Part shown: in pieces, positions 1 to 8,057 of the stretch
Position numbering within the stretch: the first letter of the stretch is position 1
How the letters are laid out: every line of letters starts with the position of its first letter
Assembly (NCBI GenBank): GCA_023439045.1
Contig: JAEXOY010000015.1
Location: 408,100-472,099 of the forward strand
Source of the DNA: Bacillota bacterium
GTDB taxonomy: Bacteria; Bacillota; Clostridia; Acetivibrionales; DSM-1351
Length of the DNA: 64,000 bases
Direction of reading: 5' to 3'
Notes under the pieces: generated by a model
Database searches by the model: none
Told to the model about the DNA's origin: nothing
What the model saw: the letters and a program-made list of their open reading frames with translations, nothing else
Position numbers and translations under genes: made by a program

Positions 1-1
1 T

Positions 2-148
2 ATTAAGGACGAAGCATCAGGCATGAGAGCACCAATTTCCGGAACATTAGATAGCTTCAAGATTGAAAATGGTAAAGTTACAGCAGTGATCAGTAAGGCG
101 CTTATTCCAGTTGATAGTGTTGCTAATATTAAAAAGATACCGGAATAA
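2..148 (+). CDS. flgD: FlgD, flagellar hook assembly protein, C-terminal end only
   Basis: The window opens inside a reading frame that ends at the TAA at 146-148. The 48 visible residues include GMRAPISGTLDSFKIENGK and end in NIKKIPE. The Gly-rich turn followed by a short beta-strand pattern fits the end of clostridial FlgD, the scaffold that caps the growing hook. The next genes are a hook-operon protein and flgE, which is the usual flgD context. The 5' part lies outside the window, so the call rests on the tail plus context. Confidence 0.7.
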   Translation: MKDEASGMRAPISGTLDSFKIENGKVTAVISKALIPVDSVANIKKIPE

Positions 149-160
149 AGGAGTGAGGAA

Positions 161-562
161 ATGGTTATAAACAATAACTTTTCAAACAGATTATCCAATC
201 CTTCTCTAGTACAGCCAGTTAAGCAACAAAGCAACAACGGTAATGTAAGAGTAGCAAGTGAAGTCCAAACCTTTGAAAGTGTACTCCAACAGGCAGTCGG
301 TAAGAATACAGGGGTCAAGTTTTCAAAGCATGCGGAAATGAGAATGCAGGCTAGAAATATTAATTTGACACAGACGCAGAAAGCCAAGATTGATAGTGCT
401 GTGAACAAGGCTGAGCAAAAGGGTGTCAAGGATTCATTGGTTATTCTAGACAATATGGCTTTTGTAGTAAATGTAAATAGTAAGACAGTAATAACTGCAG
501 TTAATAATAGTGAGCTAAAGGATAATGTATTTAGCAATATTGATGGTGCAGTATTCGCCTGA
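161..562 (+). CDS. Flagellar hook-operon protein (TIGR02530 type)
   Basis: A 133-residue protein. The first ~45 residues are Asn/Gln/Ser-rich. They are followed by a compact conserved block with FSKHAEMRMQARNI near residue 55 and a predicted helix-strand pattern ending in VVNVNSKTVITAV. This HAexRmxxR arrangement is the signature of the small flagellar operon protein found between flgD and flgE in many Firmicutes. Its function is unknown; a role in hook assembly is inferred from position. The start follows AAAGGAG at 148-153, 12 bases after flgD ends. Confidence 0.8.
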   Translation: MVINNNFSNRLSNPSLVQPVKQQSNNGNVRVASEVQTFESVLQQAVGKNTGVKFSKHAEMRMQARNINLTQTQKAKIDSAVNKAEQKGVKDSLVILDNMAFVVNVNSKTVITAVNNSELKDNVFSNIDGAVFA

Positions 563-576
563 TAGAGTACATACTC

Positions 577-642
577 TCAAGGCAAAATCAGCCGGACCCT
601 TACGGGAAGCTGAATGGTTCCTGAATGACGGAGGGAACTTGA
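577..642 (+). other. Candidate structured RNA in the flgE leader
   Basis: The 112-base gap before flgE contains two hairpins. TCAGC (588-592) pairs with GCTGA (609-613) around an inner CCC-TTAC-GGG. GTTCC (617-621) pairs with GGAAC (634-638) around a 12-base loop. A weak TCAA/TTGA pair (577-580 with 639-642) could close the pair into a junction. It resembles no riboswitch consensus I can recall; in particular the conserved core of the cyclic di-GMP-I class is absent. It could be a leader, a processing site or an attenuator. Confidence 0.35.
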
Positions 643-674
643 ATAGTAGAACATAATATAGGGGGTCAATCATT

Positions 675-2006
675 ATGATGAGATCAATGTATTCTGGTGT
701 TTCTGGGTTAAGAGCACACCAGACAAAAATGGACGTTATAGGTAATAACGTTGCGAATGTTAATACAGTGGGATTTAAATCCGGTAGAGTAACTTTTCAG
801 GAGGTTTTCAATCAGACCTTAAGAGGAGCAGGCGCTCCTGATGCTGCACTAGGCAGAGGCGGATCAAATCCTATGCAGGTAGGTCTCGGTATTGGCGTTG
901 GCGCAATCGACACAATTATGACCAGAGGAAGTATAGAGAGGACGGACAATCCAACTGACCTTTCAATAGAAGGCGATGGTTTCTTTATTGTTAAGGGTTC
1001 AAATGCCGATACATACAAATTTACCAGAGCTGGTAACTTTGGAATAGACAAGCTTGGTAATCTTGTAACAGGCGGCGGTATGAATGTATATGGTTGGCAG
1101 CAATACAACACAGCTTCAGATGGTACAATATCCTTTGATACTGAGAAGGCTGTTGAACCGATCAATCTATACTCAGACGATTATAATAAGAATAAGAGAA
1201 TTATATCAGCTCAAGCAACTGAAAATGCTGTACTTGCAGGAAACCTTAACTCTGCTGAGGAGGCCGTAGCATCAGGAACTACGCCATTCCCAACCCAGTT
1301 CTCAGTACCAATGAAGGTTTATGATAGTCTGGGTAACAGCTATGATTTATCGGTAAACTTTACAAAAACAGAAATTAGTACTACAACCCCAACAACTACT
1401 CAGTGGACCTATAGTATCACAACTAAAGATGGTACAACAATAACTGCACCTGATTCAACTATTATGTTTGATTCAAAAGGTGCGATAATTTCGGGAGATA
1501 CTGGTTCACCAGATAAAACAAAGATAACTGTAACTCCACCAGCTAATGGAGCAGATGCTTTTGACATTACATTAGATTTTTCCAAAATGACAATGTTTGC
1601 AGCTGATAGCTCCGTTAAGCCAACTAATGTAGATGGCTATCCTACTGGAAATCTGGTTACATTCAATATTGGGTCCGATGGTATATTGACTGGTATATAT
1701 AGTAACGGACAACAGCAGCCTCTAGGCTTGGTAGCTCTTGCAAGCTTTGACAACCCTGCTGGTCTTCAGAAGGTTGGAGAGAATCTCTTTATACCAACAA
1801 CAAACTCAGGCAGCTTTGCAAAAGGGCTTAAGGCTGGGTCTGAGGGAGTAGGTACATTAAATCCTGGAACCTTAGAAATGTCGAATGTTGACCTTTCTAG
1901 AGAATTCACAGATATGATTGTCACACAGAGAGGTTTCCAGGCAAACAGTAGAATTATTACAACATCAGACGAAATGTTACAGGAACTTGTAAACCTTAAG
2001 AGATAA
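675..2006 (+). CDS. flgE: Flagellar hook protein FlgE
   Basis: A 443-residue member of the flagellar rod/hook family, forming the extracellular hook that joins rod to filament. The N-terminal motif MRSMYSGVSGLRAHQTKMD followed by IGNNVANVNTVGFK is diagnostic. The GDGFFIV segment near residue 105 is the FlgE/F/G-like region. The C-terminus has the coiled heptads ELVNLKR and SREFTDMIVTQRGFQANSRI, typical for polymerising axial proteins. The length and large middle domain favour FlgE over FlgG (about 260 residues). The ribosome site GGGGG lies at 661-665. FlgE is probably exported by the type III gate encoded downstream. Confidence 0.92.
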   Translation: MMRSMYSGVSGLRAHQTKMDVIGNNVANVNTVGFKSGRVTFQEVFNQTLRGAGAPDAALGRGGSNPMQVGLGIGVGAIDTIMTRGSIERTDNPTDLSIEGDGFFIVKGSNADTYKFTRAGNFGIDKLGNLVTGGGMNVYGWQQYNTASDGTISFDTEKAVEPINLYSDDYNKNKRIISAQATENAVLAGNLNSAEEAVASGTTPFPTQFSVPMKVYDSLGNSYDLSVNFTKTEISTTTPTTTQWTYSITTKDGTTITAPDSTIMFDSKGAIISGDTGSPDKTKITVTPPANGADAFDITLDFSKMTMFAADSSVKPTNVDGYPTGNLVTFNIGSDGILTGIYSNGQQQPLGLVALASFDNPAGLQKVGENLFIPTTNSGSFAKGLKAGSEGVGTLNPGTLEMSNVDLSREFTDMIVTQRGFQANSRIITTSDEMLQELVNLKR

Positions 2007-2025
2007 GACTTACATAAATCATTAC

Positions 2026-2065
2026 TTAATTGCAGATTAGGGCTAATGCCCTAACTGCGATTAAG
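2026..2065 (+). terminator. Strong hairpin between flgE and flbD, attenuator-like
   Basis: TTAAT-TGCAG-TTAGGGC pairs with GCCCTAA-CTGCG-ATTAA around a TAAT loop, with one bulged A and one G-T pair. That gives a stem of about 17 bp. It is followed not by an immediate T-run but by a run of T at 2087-2095 next to the flbD ribosome site. It may be a partial terminator or an mRNA 3'-end stabiliser that keeps flgE message more abundant than the downstream genes. Confidence 0.45.
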
Positions 2066-2109
2066 CACATATTGTAAATTTTATATTGTTTTTTTGGAGT
2101 AAACATATT

Positions 2110-2316
2110 ATGATTAAATTAACAAAATTGAACAAAACCCAATTTGTATTAAATTGTGAGTTGATTGAAACAATTGAAGCTACACCTGACAGCGTAATAA
2201 CACTAACAAATGGCAAAAAATATGTTGTATTAGAAGATATTGATGAGATTATTGATAAAATAGTTGCATTTAAAAAGCAACTAATACATAATGATTTTTC
2301 GTACACAAAAGAATAA
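2110..2316 (+). CDS. flbD: FlbD family flagellar protein
   Basis: A 68-residue protein reading MIKLTKLNKTQFVLNCELIE followed by TPDSVITLTNGKKYVVLE. This matches the small FlbD/SwrD family found between flgE and the motor genes. In Bacillus subtilis SwrD increases flagellar motor power; the same role here is inferred. The ATG at 2110 is chosen over an upstream in-frame ATG at 2086 because GGAG at 2096-2099 is correctly spaced and the family begins MIxLTxLN. It lies 17 bases ahead of fliL. Confidence 0.88.
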   Translation: MIKLTKLNKTQFVLNCELIETIEATPDSVITLTNGKKYVVLEDIDEIIDKIVAFKKQLIHNDFSYTKE

Positions 2317-2333
2317 ACAGGGGGGACTGAATT

Positions 2334-2849
2334 TTGGAGGGAAAAGGTAGTTATTTTATTTTATTAGTGATAGTAGCCTTTTTGTCAATAACGCTTGCTT
2401 TTCTTGCTATTGCCTTTTTCTTTTTTGGCAGAGGGGGAGAATCAGAGGTAGACAACAGGCCTGTTGCTACGACAACAACTTCAGTACCAACTGCTGATGA
2501 CCTTGCTATTAAAGTAATATGCGAAAAGCAAAATTTCAATCTAAAGAAAACTAGTGACAAAGAAATAGCAGTTATAGTTTTGAGTGTAACCATGAAGCAT
2601 TTTAAGACAGTTGATGATCTTAAGGAAGAAGAGGTCACTGCAAAGATAGATTTCTACTCAAAGGAAATCAATTCTGCACTTATTACATATTTCCAGGGCT
2701 TAACACTTGAGGATGTTAGTAAAAAAGAGACGAAAATCAAGGCTGAAGAGGAATTGACTCAAAAGATTAATGAAATATTGGCTAATGGTGATAGCAAAGC
2801 CAGCCCAATTGTTTATTCAATAATATGTGATTATTGGTTTTATCAATAA
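2334..2849 (+). CDS. fliL: FliL-like flagellar basal-body protein
   Basis: A 171-residue protein with a short cytoplasmic start, a hydrophobic segment at residues 7-30 rich in L, I, F and A, and then a polar, Thr-rich linker with an extracytoplasmic alpha/beta domain. Position between flbD and fliM and the single N-terminal anchor fit FliL, which surrounds the stator. Sequence identity to model FliL is not obvious by eye, so the call leans on context. The TTG start at 2334 is supported by AGGGGGG at 2319-2325, and no better in-frame ATG precedes the membrane helix. Confidence 0.65.
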   Translation: MEGKGSYFILLVIVAFLSITLAFLAIAFFFFGRGGESEVDNRPVATTTTSVPTADDLAIKVICEKQNFNLKKTSDKEIAVIVLSVTMKHFKTVDDLKEEEVTAKIDFYSKEINSALITYFQGLTLEDVSKKETKIKAEEELTQKINEILANGDSKASPIVYSIICDYWFYQ

Positions 2850-2864
2850 GGGGGTATAAGAGCT

Positions 2865-3851
2865 ATGGGAGATATTCTGTCCCAAAATGAAATAGATGAA
2901 TTATTGAAGGCTCTTACTGCCGGAGATATAGACGTTCAACAGATACAGTCCAGCAAAAAAGAAAAGAAAATAAAGCTACACGATTTTAAAAAACCACCCA
3001 AATTCGCAAATGACCATAAGCGTACTTTGCAATTTATAAATGAAAACTACGCAAGACTTGTCCAGTCATTTTTGTCTGGATACCTTAGAACACTAGTACA
3101 AGTAGATGTAATGTCTGTAGATGCCCTGCAGTATAGCGAATTTAGCAATTCATTGGCAAATCCTGTAGTACTTGGTATTGTTGACTTTCATCCATTATCA
3201 GGGTCTATTATTTTTGAAATGGACCCAAGCATAGCTTTTGCTCTGATAGATAGGATTCTAGGAGGAAGAGGAGCGTCAATGGACAAGGTTCGCTCCTTTA
3301 CAGAAATTGAGATTGCTATTATAGAGAGAATTATTATTCAAGTACTCAACCTAATGAGAGAACCGTGGGAGGGTATAATAGCAATAAAGCCACGGCTTGA
3401 AAAGATAGAGACTAATGCACAGTTTGCTCAGATTATTCATCCTAATGAGATGGTAGCACTTATTACGCTAAATGTAATTGTAGGAGAAGTAAAGGGCATG
3501 ATTAATATTTGTATTCCTCACATGGTGGTTGAACCCATAATGGCAAAACTCTCAACAAAGCTGTGGTTTACGAATATAGAAAATGAAAAGAGTGAATTTA
3601 ACAAGGCCGATATAGAGTTGAAATTAGGAACTACTTATGTACCTATACGCGCTTTATTAGGCCGTACAACAATAAATGTAAGTGAGTTTTTAGAATTACA
3701 GGTGGGTGATGTAATCCCTCTTGACTCAAATATAAATGAGGAACTTGAGGTTTTGGTTGGAGATTTGCCAAAGTTTACGGCTAAACCTGGAGTCAAAAAG
3801 AACAAAGTTGCAGTCAAAGTTTCACAAGTAATAAGAAGGGAGGAAGATTAA
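2865..3851 (+). CDS. fliM: Flagellar motor switch protein FliM
   Basis: A 328-residue C-ring protein. The N-terminal MGDILSQNEIDELLKAL is the CheY-P docking motif. The CheC-like middle domain includes LVQSFLSGYLRT and GIVDFHPLSGSIIFEMD. The C-terminal SpoA/FliN-like domain includes LGRTTINVSEFLELQVGDVI. It binds phosphorylated CheY and sets rotation direction. GGGGG at 2850-2854 serves the ATG. fliY begins one base after its stop, so the two switch proteins are probably translationally coupled. Confidence 0.95.
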   Translation: MGDILSQNEIDELLKALTAGDIDVQQIQSSKKEKKIKLHDFKKPPKFANDHKRTLQFINENYARLVQSFLSGYLRTLVQVDVMSVDALQYSEFSNSLANPVVLGIVDFHPLSGSIIFEMDPSIAFALIDRILGGRGASMDKVRSFTEIEIAIIERIIIQVLNLMREPWEGIIAIKPRLEKIETNAQFAQIIHPNEMVALITLNVIVGEVKGMINICIPHMVVEPIMAKLSTKLWFTNIENEKSEFNKADIELKLGTTYVPIRALLGRTTINVSEFLELQVGDVIPLDSNINEELEVLVGDLPKFTAKPGVKKNKVAVKVSQVIRREED

Positions 3852-3852
3852 T

Positions 3853-5106
3853 ATGGGAGATATGCTTACACAAGCAGAAATAGATGCCCTTTTAAATGGT
3901 ACTTCCTCTTCAGATGAACCAGCAGATAGCTTTGGAGAATTTGGTGAGGACACGTCATTATCAACACAGGAAATTGATGCTTTGGGTGAAATTGGGAATA
4001 TTAGCATGGGAACATCAGCTACTACGCTTTTCACATTGCTTTCACAGAAGGTTACTATTACTACCCCATCGGTTACAGTAACTACCTGGGACGAGCTCGC
4101 AAAGCATTATTCTTCAAATTTTGTGGCAGTAAAAGTTGAATATACAGATGGGTTAAAAGGTAGTAACCTATTGATTTTAAAGCAAGATGACGTTAAAATA
4201 ATAACAGATTTAATGATGGGCGGGAATGGTGTTGCAAATGAAGGTGAATTATCAGATTTACACTTGAGCGCTATCAGTGAAGCAATGAATCAGATGATAG
4301 GTTCCTCTGCAACATCTATGTCGTCAATGTTTTCAAAAAGAATAGATATATCACCTCCAAAAGCCTTCGTGGTTAATTTTGGAGAAGGTGACCCATATGG
4401 ACAATTTGAAATAAATCAGAAATTAGTTAAAGTAGCTTTTAGAATGATAGTTGGAGATTTAATTGATAGTGAAATAATGCAGTTACTACCAATGGAGTTT
4501 GCAAAGAATTTAGTAGAGAATCTATTAGACAGTTCTTCTACGCCAAAACCTGCAGCACCTAATCCAACTCCTGCACCAGCTGAACCTAAAATAGATGCTT
4601 ATGCACAGCAACAAAGTGTACAACCAGCTCAGCAGCCAATGTATCAACAGCCAATGCAACAGATGTATCAGCAGCCAATGCAACAGATGTATCAGCAGCC
4701 AATGCAGCAGATGTATCAACAGCCAATGCAGCAGATGTATCAGCAGCCAATGCAGATGCCACCTATGACTGAAATGCATGAACAAAGACCCCGTAATCCT
4801 ATTAGTGTTCAGCCTGCTCAATTCCAAGCATTTGATGATGGCTTAAGCGCAGCAGAGAAAAAGAATATAGGATTAATAATGGATTTGCCACTTCAAGTTA
4901 CTGTAGAACTTGGAAGAACTAATAAATTGATAAAGGACGTTCTTGAGTTTGGTACAGGTTCAATTATTGAGCTTGATAAACTCGCTGGTGACCCAGTAGA
5001 TATATTAGTTAATGGAAAGGCAATTGCTAAGGGAGAAGTTGTAGTTATCGACGAAAGCTTTGGTGTTAGAATTACTGACATAATTCACCCATCAAAAAGA
5101 TTATAA
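3853..5106 (+). CDS. fliY: Flagellar motor switch phosphatase FliY (CheC-FliN fusion)
   Basis: A 417-residue protein with three parts. Residues 1-15 (MGDMLTQAEIDALL) copy the FliM CheY-binding motif. Residues ~40-225 form a CheC-type phosphatase with both E/N active-site pairs present: E46/N49 in GEIGNISMGTSA and E143/N146 in ISEAMNQMIGSSA. Residues ~335-417 form the FliN/SpoA domain. In Bacillus FliY dephosphorylates CheY-P at the switch. Between phosphatase and FliN part is a Pro/Gln/Met/Tyr linker with an eight-residue repeat. cheY follows 45 bases later. Confidence 0.93.
   Translation: MGDMLTQAEIDALLNGTSSSDEPADSFGEFGEDTSLSTQEIDALGEIGNISMGTSATTLFTLLSQKVTITTPSVTVTTWDELAKHYSSNFVAVKVEYTDGLKGSNLLILKQDDVKIITDLMMGGNGVANEGELSDLHLSAISEAMNQMIGSSATSMSSMFSKRIDISPPKAFVVNFGEGDPYGQFEINQKLVKVAFRMIVGDLIDSEIMQLLPMEFAKNLVENLLDSSSTPKPAAPNPTPAPAEPKIDAYAQQQSVQPAQQPMYQQPMQQMYQQPMQQMYQQPMQQMYQQPMQQMYQQPMQMPPMTEMHEQRPRNPISVQPAQFQAFDDGLSAAEKKNIGLIMDLPLQVTVELGRTNKLIKDVLEFGTGSIIELDKLAGDPVDILVNGKAIAKGEVVVIDESFGVRITDIIHPSKRL
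4639..4755. repeat. 24-bp tandem repeat encoding the FliY linker
   Basis: Nearly identical 24-base units encode MYQQPMQQ about five times (residues 263-301). Differences between copies are mainly silent A/G changes in Gln codons. The array keeps frame, so copy-number change would lengthen or shorten the flexible linker between phosphatase and FliN domains without breaking the gene. Confidence 0.9.
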
Positions 5107-5151
5107 GTTTTATATGCAATAAGTACAAATAGTTAAGGAGAGGGATATTTT

Positions 5152-5514
5152 ATGGGAAAGCGTATATTAATTGTTGATGATGCAGCATTTATGAGAATGA
5201 TGATAAAGGATATTTTATCAAAAAACGGTTATGAAATAGCTGCTGATGTTGACAATGGACTTAAGGCTATTGAGAAATATAAGGAACTGACTCCCGATTT
5301 GGTGATTATGGATATTACAATGCCTGAAATGGATGGCGTTACTGCGGTCAGAGAAATAAAAAAGCTTTATAGTGATGCAAAAATAATTATGTGTTCAGCA
5401 ATGGGACAGCAAGCTATGGTTATTGAGTCAATTCAGGCTGGAGCTAGGGACTTTATTGTTAAGCCTTTTCAGGCGGATAGAGTTGTTGAAGCTGTTAAAA
5501 AAGTTATTGGTTAA
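5152..5514 (+). CDS. cheY: Chemotaxis response regulator CheY
   Basis: A 120-residue stand-alone receiver domain. Acidic pair D9-D10 (ILIVDDAAFMR), phospho-acceptor D54 (DLVIMDITMPEMDG), switch residue S82 (IIMCSAMG) and K104 (FIVKPF) are all present. When phosphorylated by CheA it binds FliM/FliY to control rotation. Its place between fliY and fliO, rather than beside cheA, is the normal Firmicute arrangement. GGAGAGGG at 5137-5144 gives a good start. Confidence 0.95.
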   Translation: MGKRILIVDDAAFMRMMIKDILSKNGYEIAADVDNGLKAIEKYKELTPDLVIMDITMPEMDGVTAVREIKKLYSDAKIIMCSAMGQQAMVIESIQAGARDFIVKPFQADRVVEAVKKVIG

Positions 5515-5546
5515 TCATAAAAATCCTATGTACATATTAAAAGACG

Positions 5547-5613
5547 TATCCTGCTGCTGATAGTACATGTATGGTTATTTTTGCCATATCTATTATTGGA
5601 TGCCAGCAGGATA
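5547..5613 (+). other. Long-range inverted repeat in the cheY-fliO gap
   Basis: TATCCTGCTG at 5547-5556 is perfectly complementary to CAGCAGGATA at 5604-5613. The 47-base interval contains a nested ATGG/CCAT pair (5571-5574 with 5584-5587). No T-run follows, so this is not a simple terminator. It sits 39 bases ahead of fliO and could act as an mRNA processing or stability element, or a translation control device. Confidence 0.5.
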
Positions 5614-5651
5614 TTTTGATTAGTTATCATGTTTTTGAAAGGAACAAATCA

Positions 5652-6122
5652 ATGGAATTTATTGATTATCTGATTTACATAGTTGTATTTGCACTAATTA
5701 TAGCTATAATGGTTTTATTCACGAAATATTTGGGCTACAGAACAAAAAAACTGCAAAAGGGAAATTACATGACTATTATAGAAACGTTGAGTTTGGGCGT
5801 AAATAATAGACTTATCCTTGTTAAGGTTGAGGAGGAATTTTTGATTCTTTCTGTAAGTAATAAAAGCTCGGAATTTATAGCTAAGGTCAATATTCAGGAC
5901 TATAAAGAGCAGGAAGAAGTAAATCCTTTCTCAGATATAATTGATTTTAAAGCCATTCTTGCAAAAAACATTATAAAATCTGGTTCCAACAAAAAGCATT
6001 CGTCTCCAGACAAAAAGGATACATTAACCAATGAAGACACACAGGCCCAGAATACAAGCAGTGTCAAAAACACTTTTAAAAGCAATCTAGACAAGCTAAA
6101 AAAGCTAAATAGAAAGCTTTGA
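5652..6122 (+). CDS. fliO: Flagellar biosynthesis protein FliO
   Basis: A 156-residue protein with one transmembrane segment near residues 5-27 (DYLIYIVVFALIIAIMVLF). A KLQKGNYMTIIETLSLGVNNRLILVKV block typical of FliO/FliZ follows, then a Lys/Ser/Asn-rich cytoplasmic tail. FliO helps assemble the FliP ring of the export gate. The ATG at 5652 is chosen because AAAGGAAC at 5638-5645 precedes it; an upstream in-frame ATG at 5571 lies inside the inverted repeat and has no ribosome site. fliP follows after 13 bases. Confidence 0.85.
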   Translation: MEFIDYLIYIVVFALIIAIMVLFTKYLGYRTKKLQKGNYMTIIETLSLGVNNRLILVKVEEEFLILSVSNKSSEFIAKVNIQDYKEQEEVNPFSDIIDFKAILAKNIIKSGSNKKHSSPDKKDTLTNEDTQAQNTSSVKNTFKSNLDKLKKLNRKL

Positions 6123-6135
6123 TTACGGAGTCAAG

Positions 6136-6933
6136 ATGAAAAAAGCTACTATTATAAAACTCATTATTTGCATATTTATATCAGTTACCATTTTTACTAT
6201 CCTTAGTGGACAAGTTTTTGCAGAACCAAATGTTTCGGTCACAAGGGACGGTATTAGTATTGGTACATCAGATGATCCCAAAGAAGTTTCTTCCAGTATT
6301 CAACTTCTACTTTTGTTGACTATTTTATCTATTGCTCCTTCAATATTGATAATGATGACTGGATTTACAAGGATAATAATTATACTCTCATTTATGAGAA
6401 ATGCATTAGGTACTCAGCAGATGCCACCTAATCAGGTTTTGATTGGTTTAGCACTGTTTATTACCTTTTTTGTTATGTCACCAGTCATTTCAGACATAAA
6501 TCAAAACGCATATCAACCCTATTCTAAAGGAGAGATTACATCACAACAGGCAATTGATAAAAGCTCAGATACTATAAAAACCTGGATGATAAAGCAAATA
6601 TTCAGTAACAATAGAGAAAAAGACTTAGAGCTATTTATGACCTTAAGCGGTCAAAAAGATCCAATTAAGGTGGAAGATGCTCCTAAGCTTCCTTTAACAA
6701 CAGTAGCTCCAGCCTTTTTGATAAGTGAATTGACACTTGCATTTAAGTTTGGATTTTTGATATTTTTGCCATTTCTCATTATAGATATGGTTGTAGCTAG
6801 TATACTTATGTCAATGGGTATGATGATGCTACCTCCTGTAATGATTTCATTGCCATTTAAAATATTGGTGTTTGTGCTTGTGGACGGTTGGGGAATGATC
6901 ACGCAGTCCATAATTATAAGCTTTGCCCGATGA
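6136..6933 (+). CDS. fliP: Flagellar type III export gate protein FliP
   Basis: A 265-residue inner-membrane protein with a cleavable-type signal sequence (residues 1-30, ending GQVFAEP). Conserved FliP blocks follow: MMTGFTRIIIILSFMRNALGTQQMPPNQVL and a C-terminal region with DMVVASILMSMGMMMLPPVMISLPFKI. Five FliP subunits with FliQ and FliR form the export gate core. GGAG at 6126-6129 lies before the ATG. fliQ follows after 36 bases. Confidence 0.96.
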   Translation: MKKATIIKLIICIFISVTIFTILSGQVFAEPNVSVTRDGISIGTSDDPKEVSSSIQLLLLLTILSIAPSILIMMTGFTRIIIILSFMRNALGTQQMPPNQVLIGLALFITFFVMSPVISDINQNAYQPYSKGEITSQQAIDKSSDTIKTWMIKQIFSNNREKDLELFMTLSGQKDPIKVEDAPKLPLTTVAPAFLISELTLAFKFGFLIFLPFLIIDMVVASILMSMGMMMLPPVMISLPFKILVFVLVDGWGMITQSIIISFAR

Positions 6934-6969
6934 TAATTCACTAAGTAATATTAAAAAGGGGGGCTTGAT

Positions 6970-7239
6970 ATGAGTGAGAGCAGTGTTATTTATATTATAC
7001 AGGAAGCCTTAAAGGTTATTTTATATGTTTCTGCACCAATTTTAATTATCAGTGTTGTGGTCGGTTTGATAGTAAGTATATTTCAGGCAACAACACAAAT
7101 TCAGGAACAAACACTTACATTTGTGCCAAAGATAGTTGCCATTATTGCTGGATTAGCTCTCTTTGGGTCATGGATGCTAAGGGTACTTATAGAATATATG
7201 CAGGGCATATTAATAAACATTAACCAATATATAAAGTAA
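6970..7239 (+). CDS. fliQ: Flagellar export gate protein FliQ
   Basis: An 89-residue protein with two membrane helices (residues ~16-38 and ~50-75) and the family core FQATTQIQEQTLTFVPKI. The length equals the family norm. It packs around FliP/FliR in the export gate. GGGGGG precedes the ATG. It sits in the invariant fliP-fliQ-fliR-flhB order. Confidence 0.96.
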   Translation: MSESSVIYIIQEALKVILYVSAPILIISVVVGLIVSIFQATTQIQEQTLTFVPKIVAIIAGLALFGSWMLRVLIEYMQGILININQYIK

Positions 7240-7261
7240 AGTCTGATTAGGAGATGAGATA

Positions 7262-8050
7262 GTGCAAATATCATTAGATATGTTGGTTAACAGTGTTGAA
7301 TTTTTTTTACTGATATTTGTCCGTATGACAGGTCTTTTTGTTACTGCACCAATATTCGGCAGAAGAAATATACCGACATATTTTAAAGTGGGCTTTGCCT
7401 TTACAGTATCACTACTAATGGCAAATACGATAAAGGTAGATCATCTGTTGGTAGTGGATAATTTCTTGATTTATACAATGTATATCATAAAGGAGTTTAT
7501 TGTAGGGATAGTTATAGGCTTTGTAGCATACGCAGTATTTACATGTATTTATATTGCCGGGCAGATTATAGATATGCAGATGGGCTTTGGTATGGTAAAT
7601 GTAATGGACCCAATGAGTAACATCCAGGTGCCCGTAACTGCCAACCTATATTATATGGCGGCCATGCTAGTTTTTTTGATAACAAACGGTCATCATCTTT
7701 TGCTCAAGGCGTTGTTTCATAGTTACACTATCATACCCTTGGGAACAGCAGTTATTGGACCAGAACTTGGAGACAATATCGGATATCTTTTCCAAAATAT
7801 ATTAAGTATTGGCTTTAGGATAGGTGCACCAGTTGTTGCAGCAGTTATAATTTGTGATATCGTGCTAGGTATAGTTTCAAAAACTATACCGCAGATGAAT
7901 GTATTCTTACTAGGTATGCCAATTAAGATTTTTATTGGCTTGTTATTATTGCTTACAACTATACCGAGTTTTGCTTACATTGTAAGTCAGCTTACAGATA
8001 CTATGAATACCGATATTTATAAATTTTTAAAGGATATGGTGGGTAGCTGA
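7262..8050 (+). CDS. fliR: Flagellar export gate protein FliR
   Basis: A 262-residue polytopic membrane protein with FliR landmarks FVRMTGLFVTAPIFGRRNIP near the start, the DMQMGFGMVNVMDP motif near residue 110 and a hydrophobic C-terminus with NVFLLGMPIKIFIGL. It caps the FliP5FliQ4 complex. The GTG start at 7262 is supported by AGGAGA at 7249-7254; the first internal Met would remove conserved residues. flhB begins seven bases after its stop. Confidence 0.95.
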   Translation: MQISLDMLVNSVEFFLLIFVRMTGLFVTAPIFGRRNIPTYFKVGFAFTVSLLMANTIKVDHLLVVDNFLIYTMYIIKEFIVGIVIGFVAYAVFTCIYIAGQIIDMQMGFGMVNVMDPMSNIQVPVTANLYYMAAMLVFLITNGHHLLLKALFHSYTIIPLGTAVIGPELGDNIGYLFQNILSIGFRIGAPVVAAVIICDIVLGIVSKTIPQMNVFLLGMPIKIFIGLLLLLTTIPSFAYIVSQLTDTMNTDIYKFLKDMVGS

Positions 8051-8057
8051 GATTAAT

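Noticed and set aside
577..642. Cyclic di-GMP-I riboswitch before flgE
   Set aside because: It starts with GGCAAA but lacks the GGACGCAAAGCC core and the tetraloop-receptor pair, so I kept it only as an unassigned structured element.
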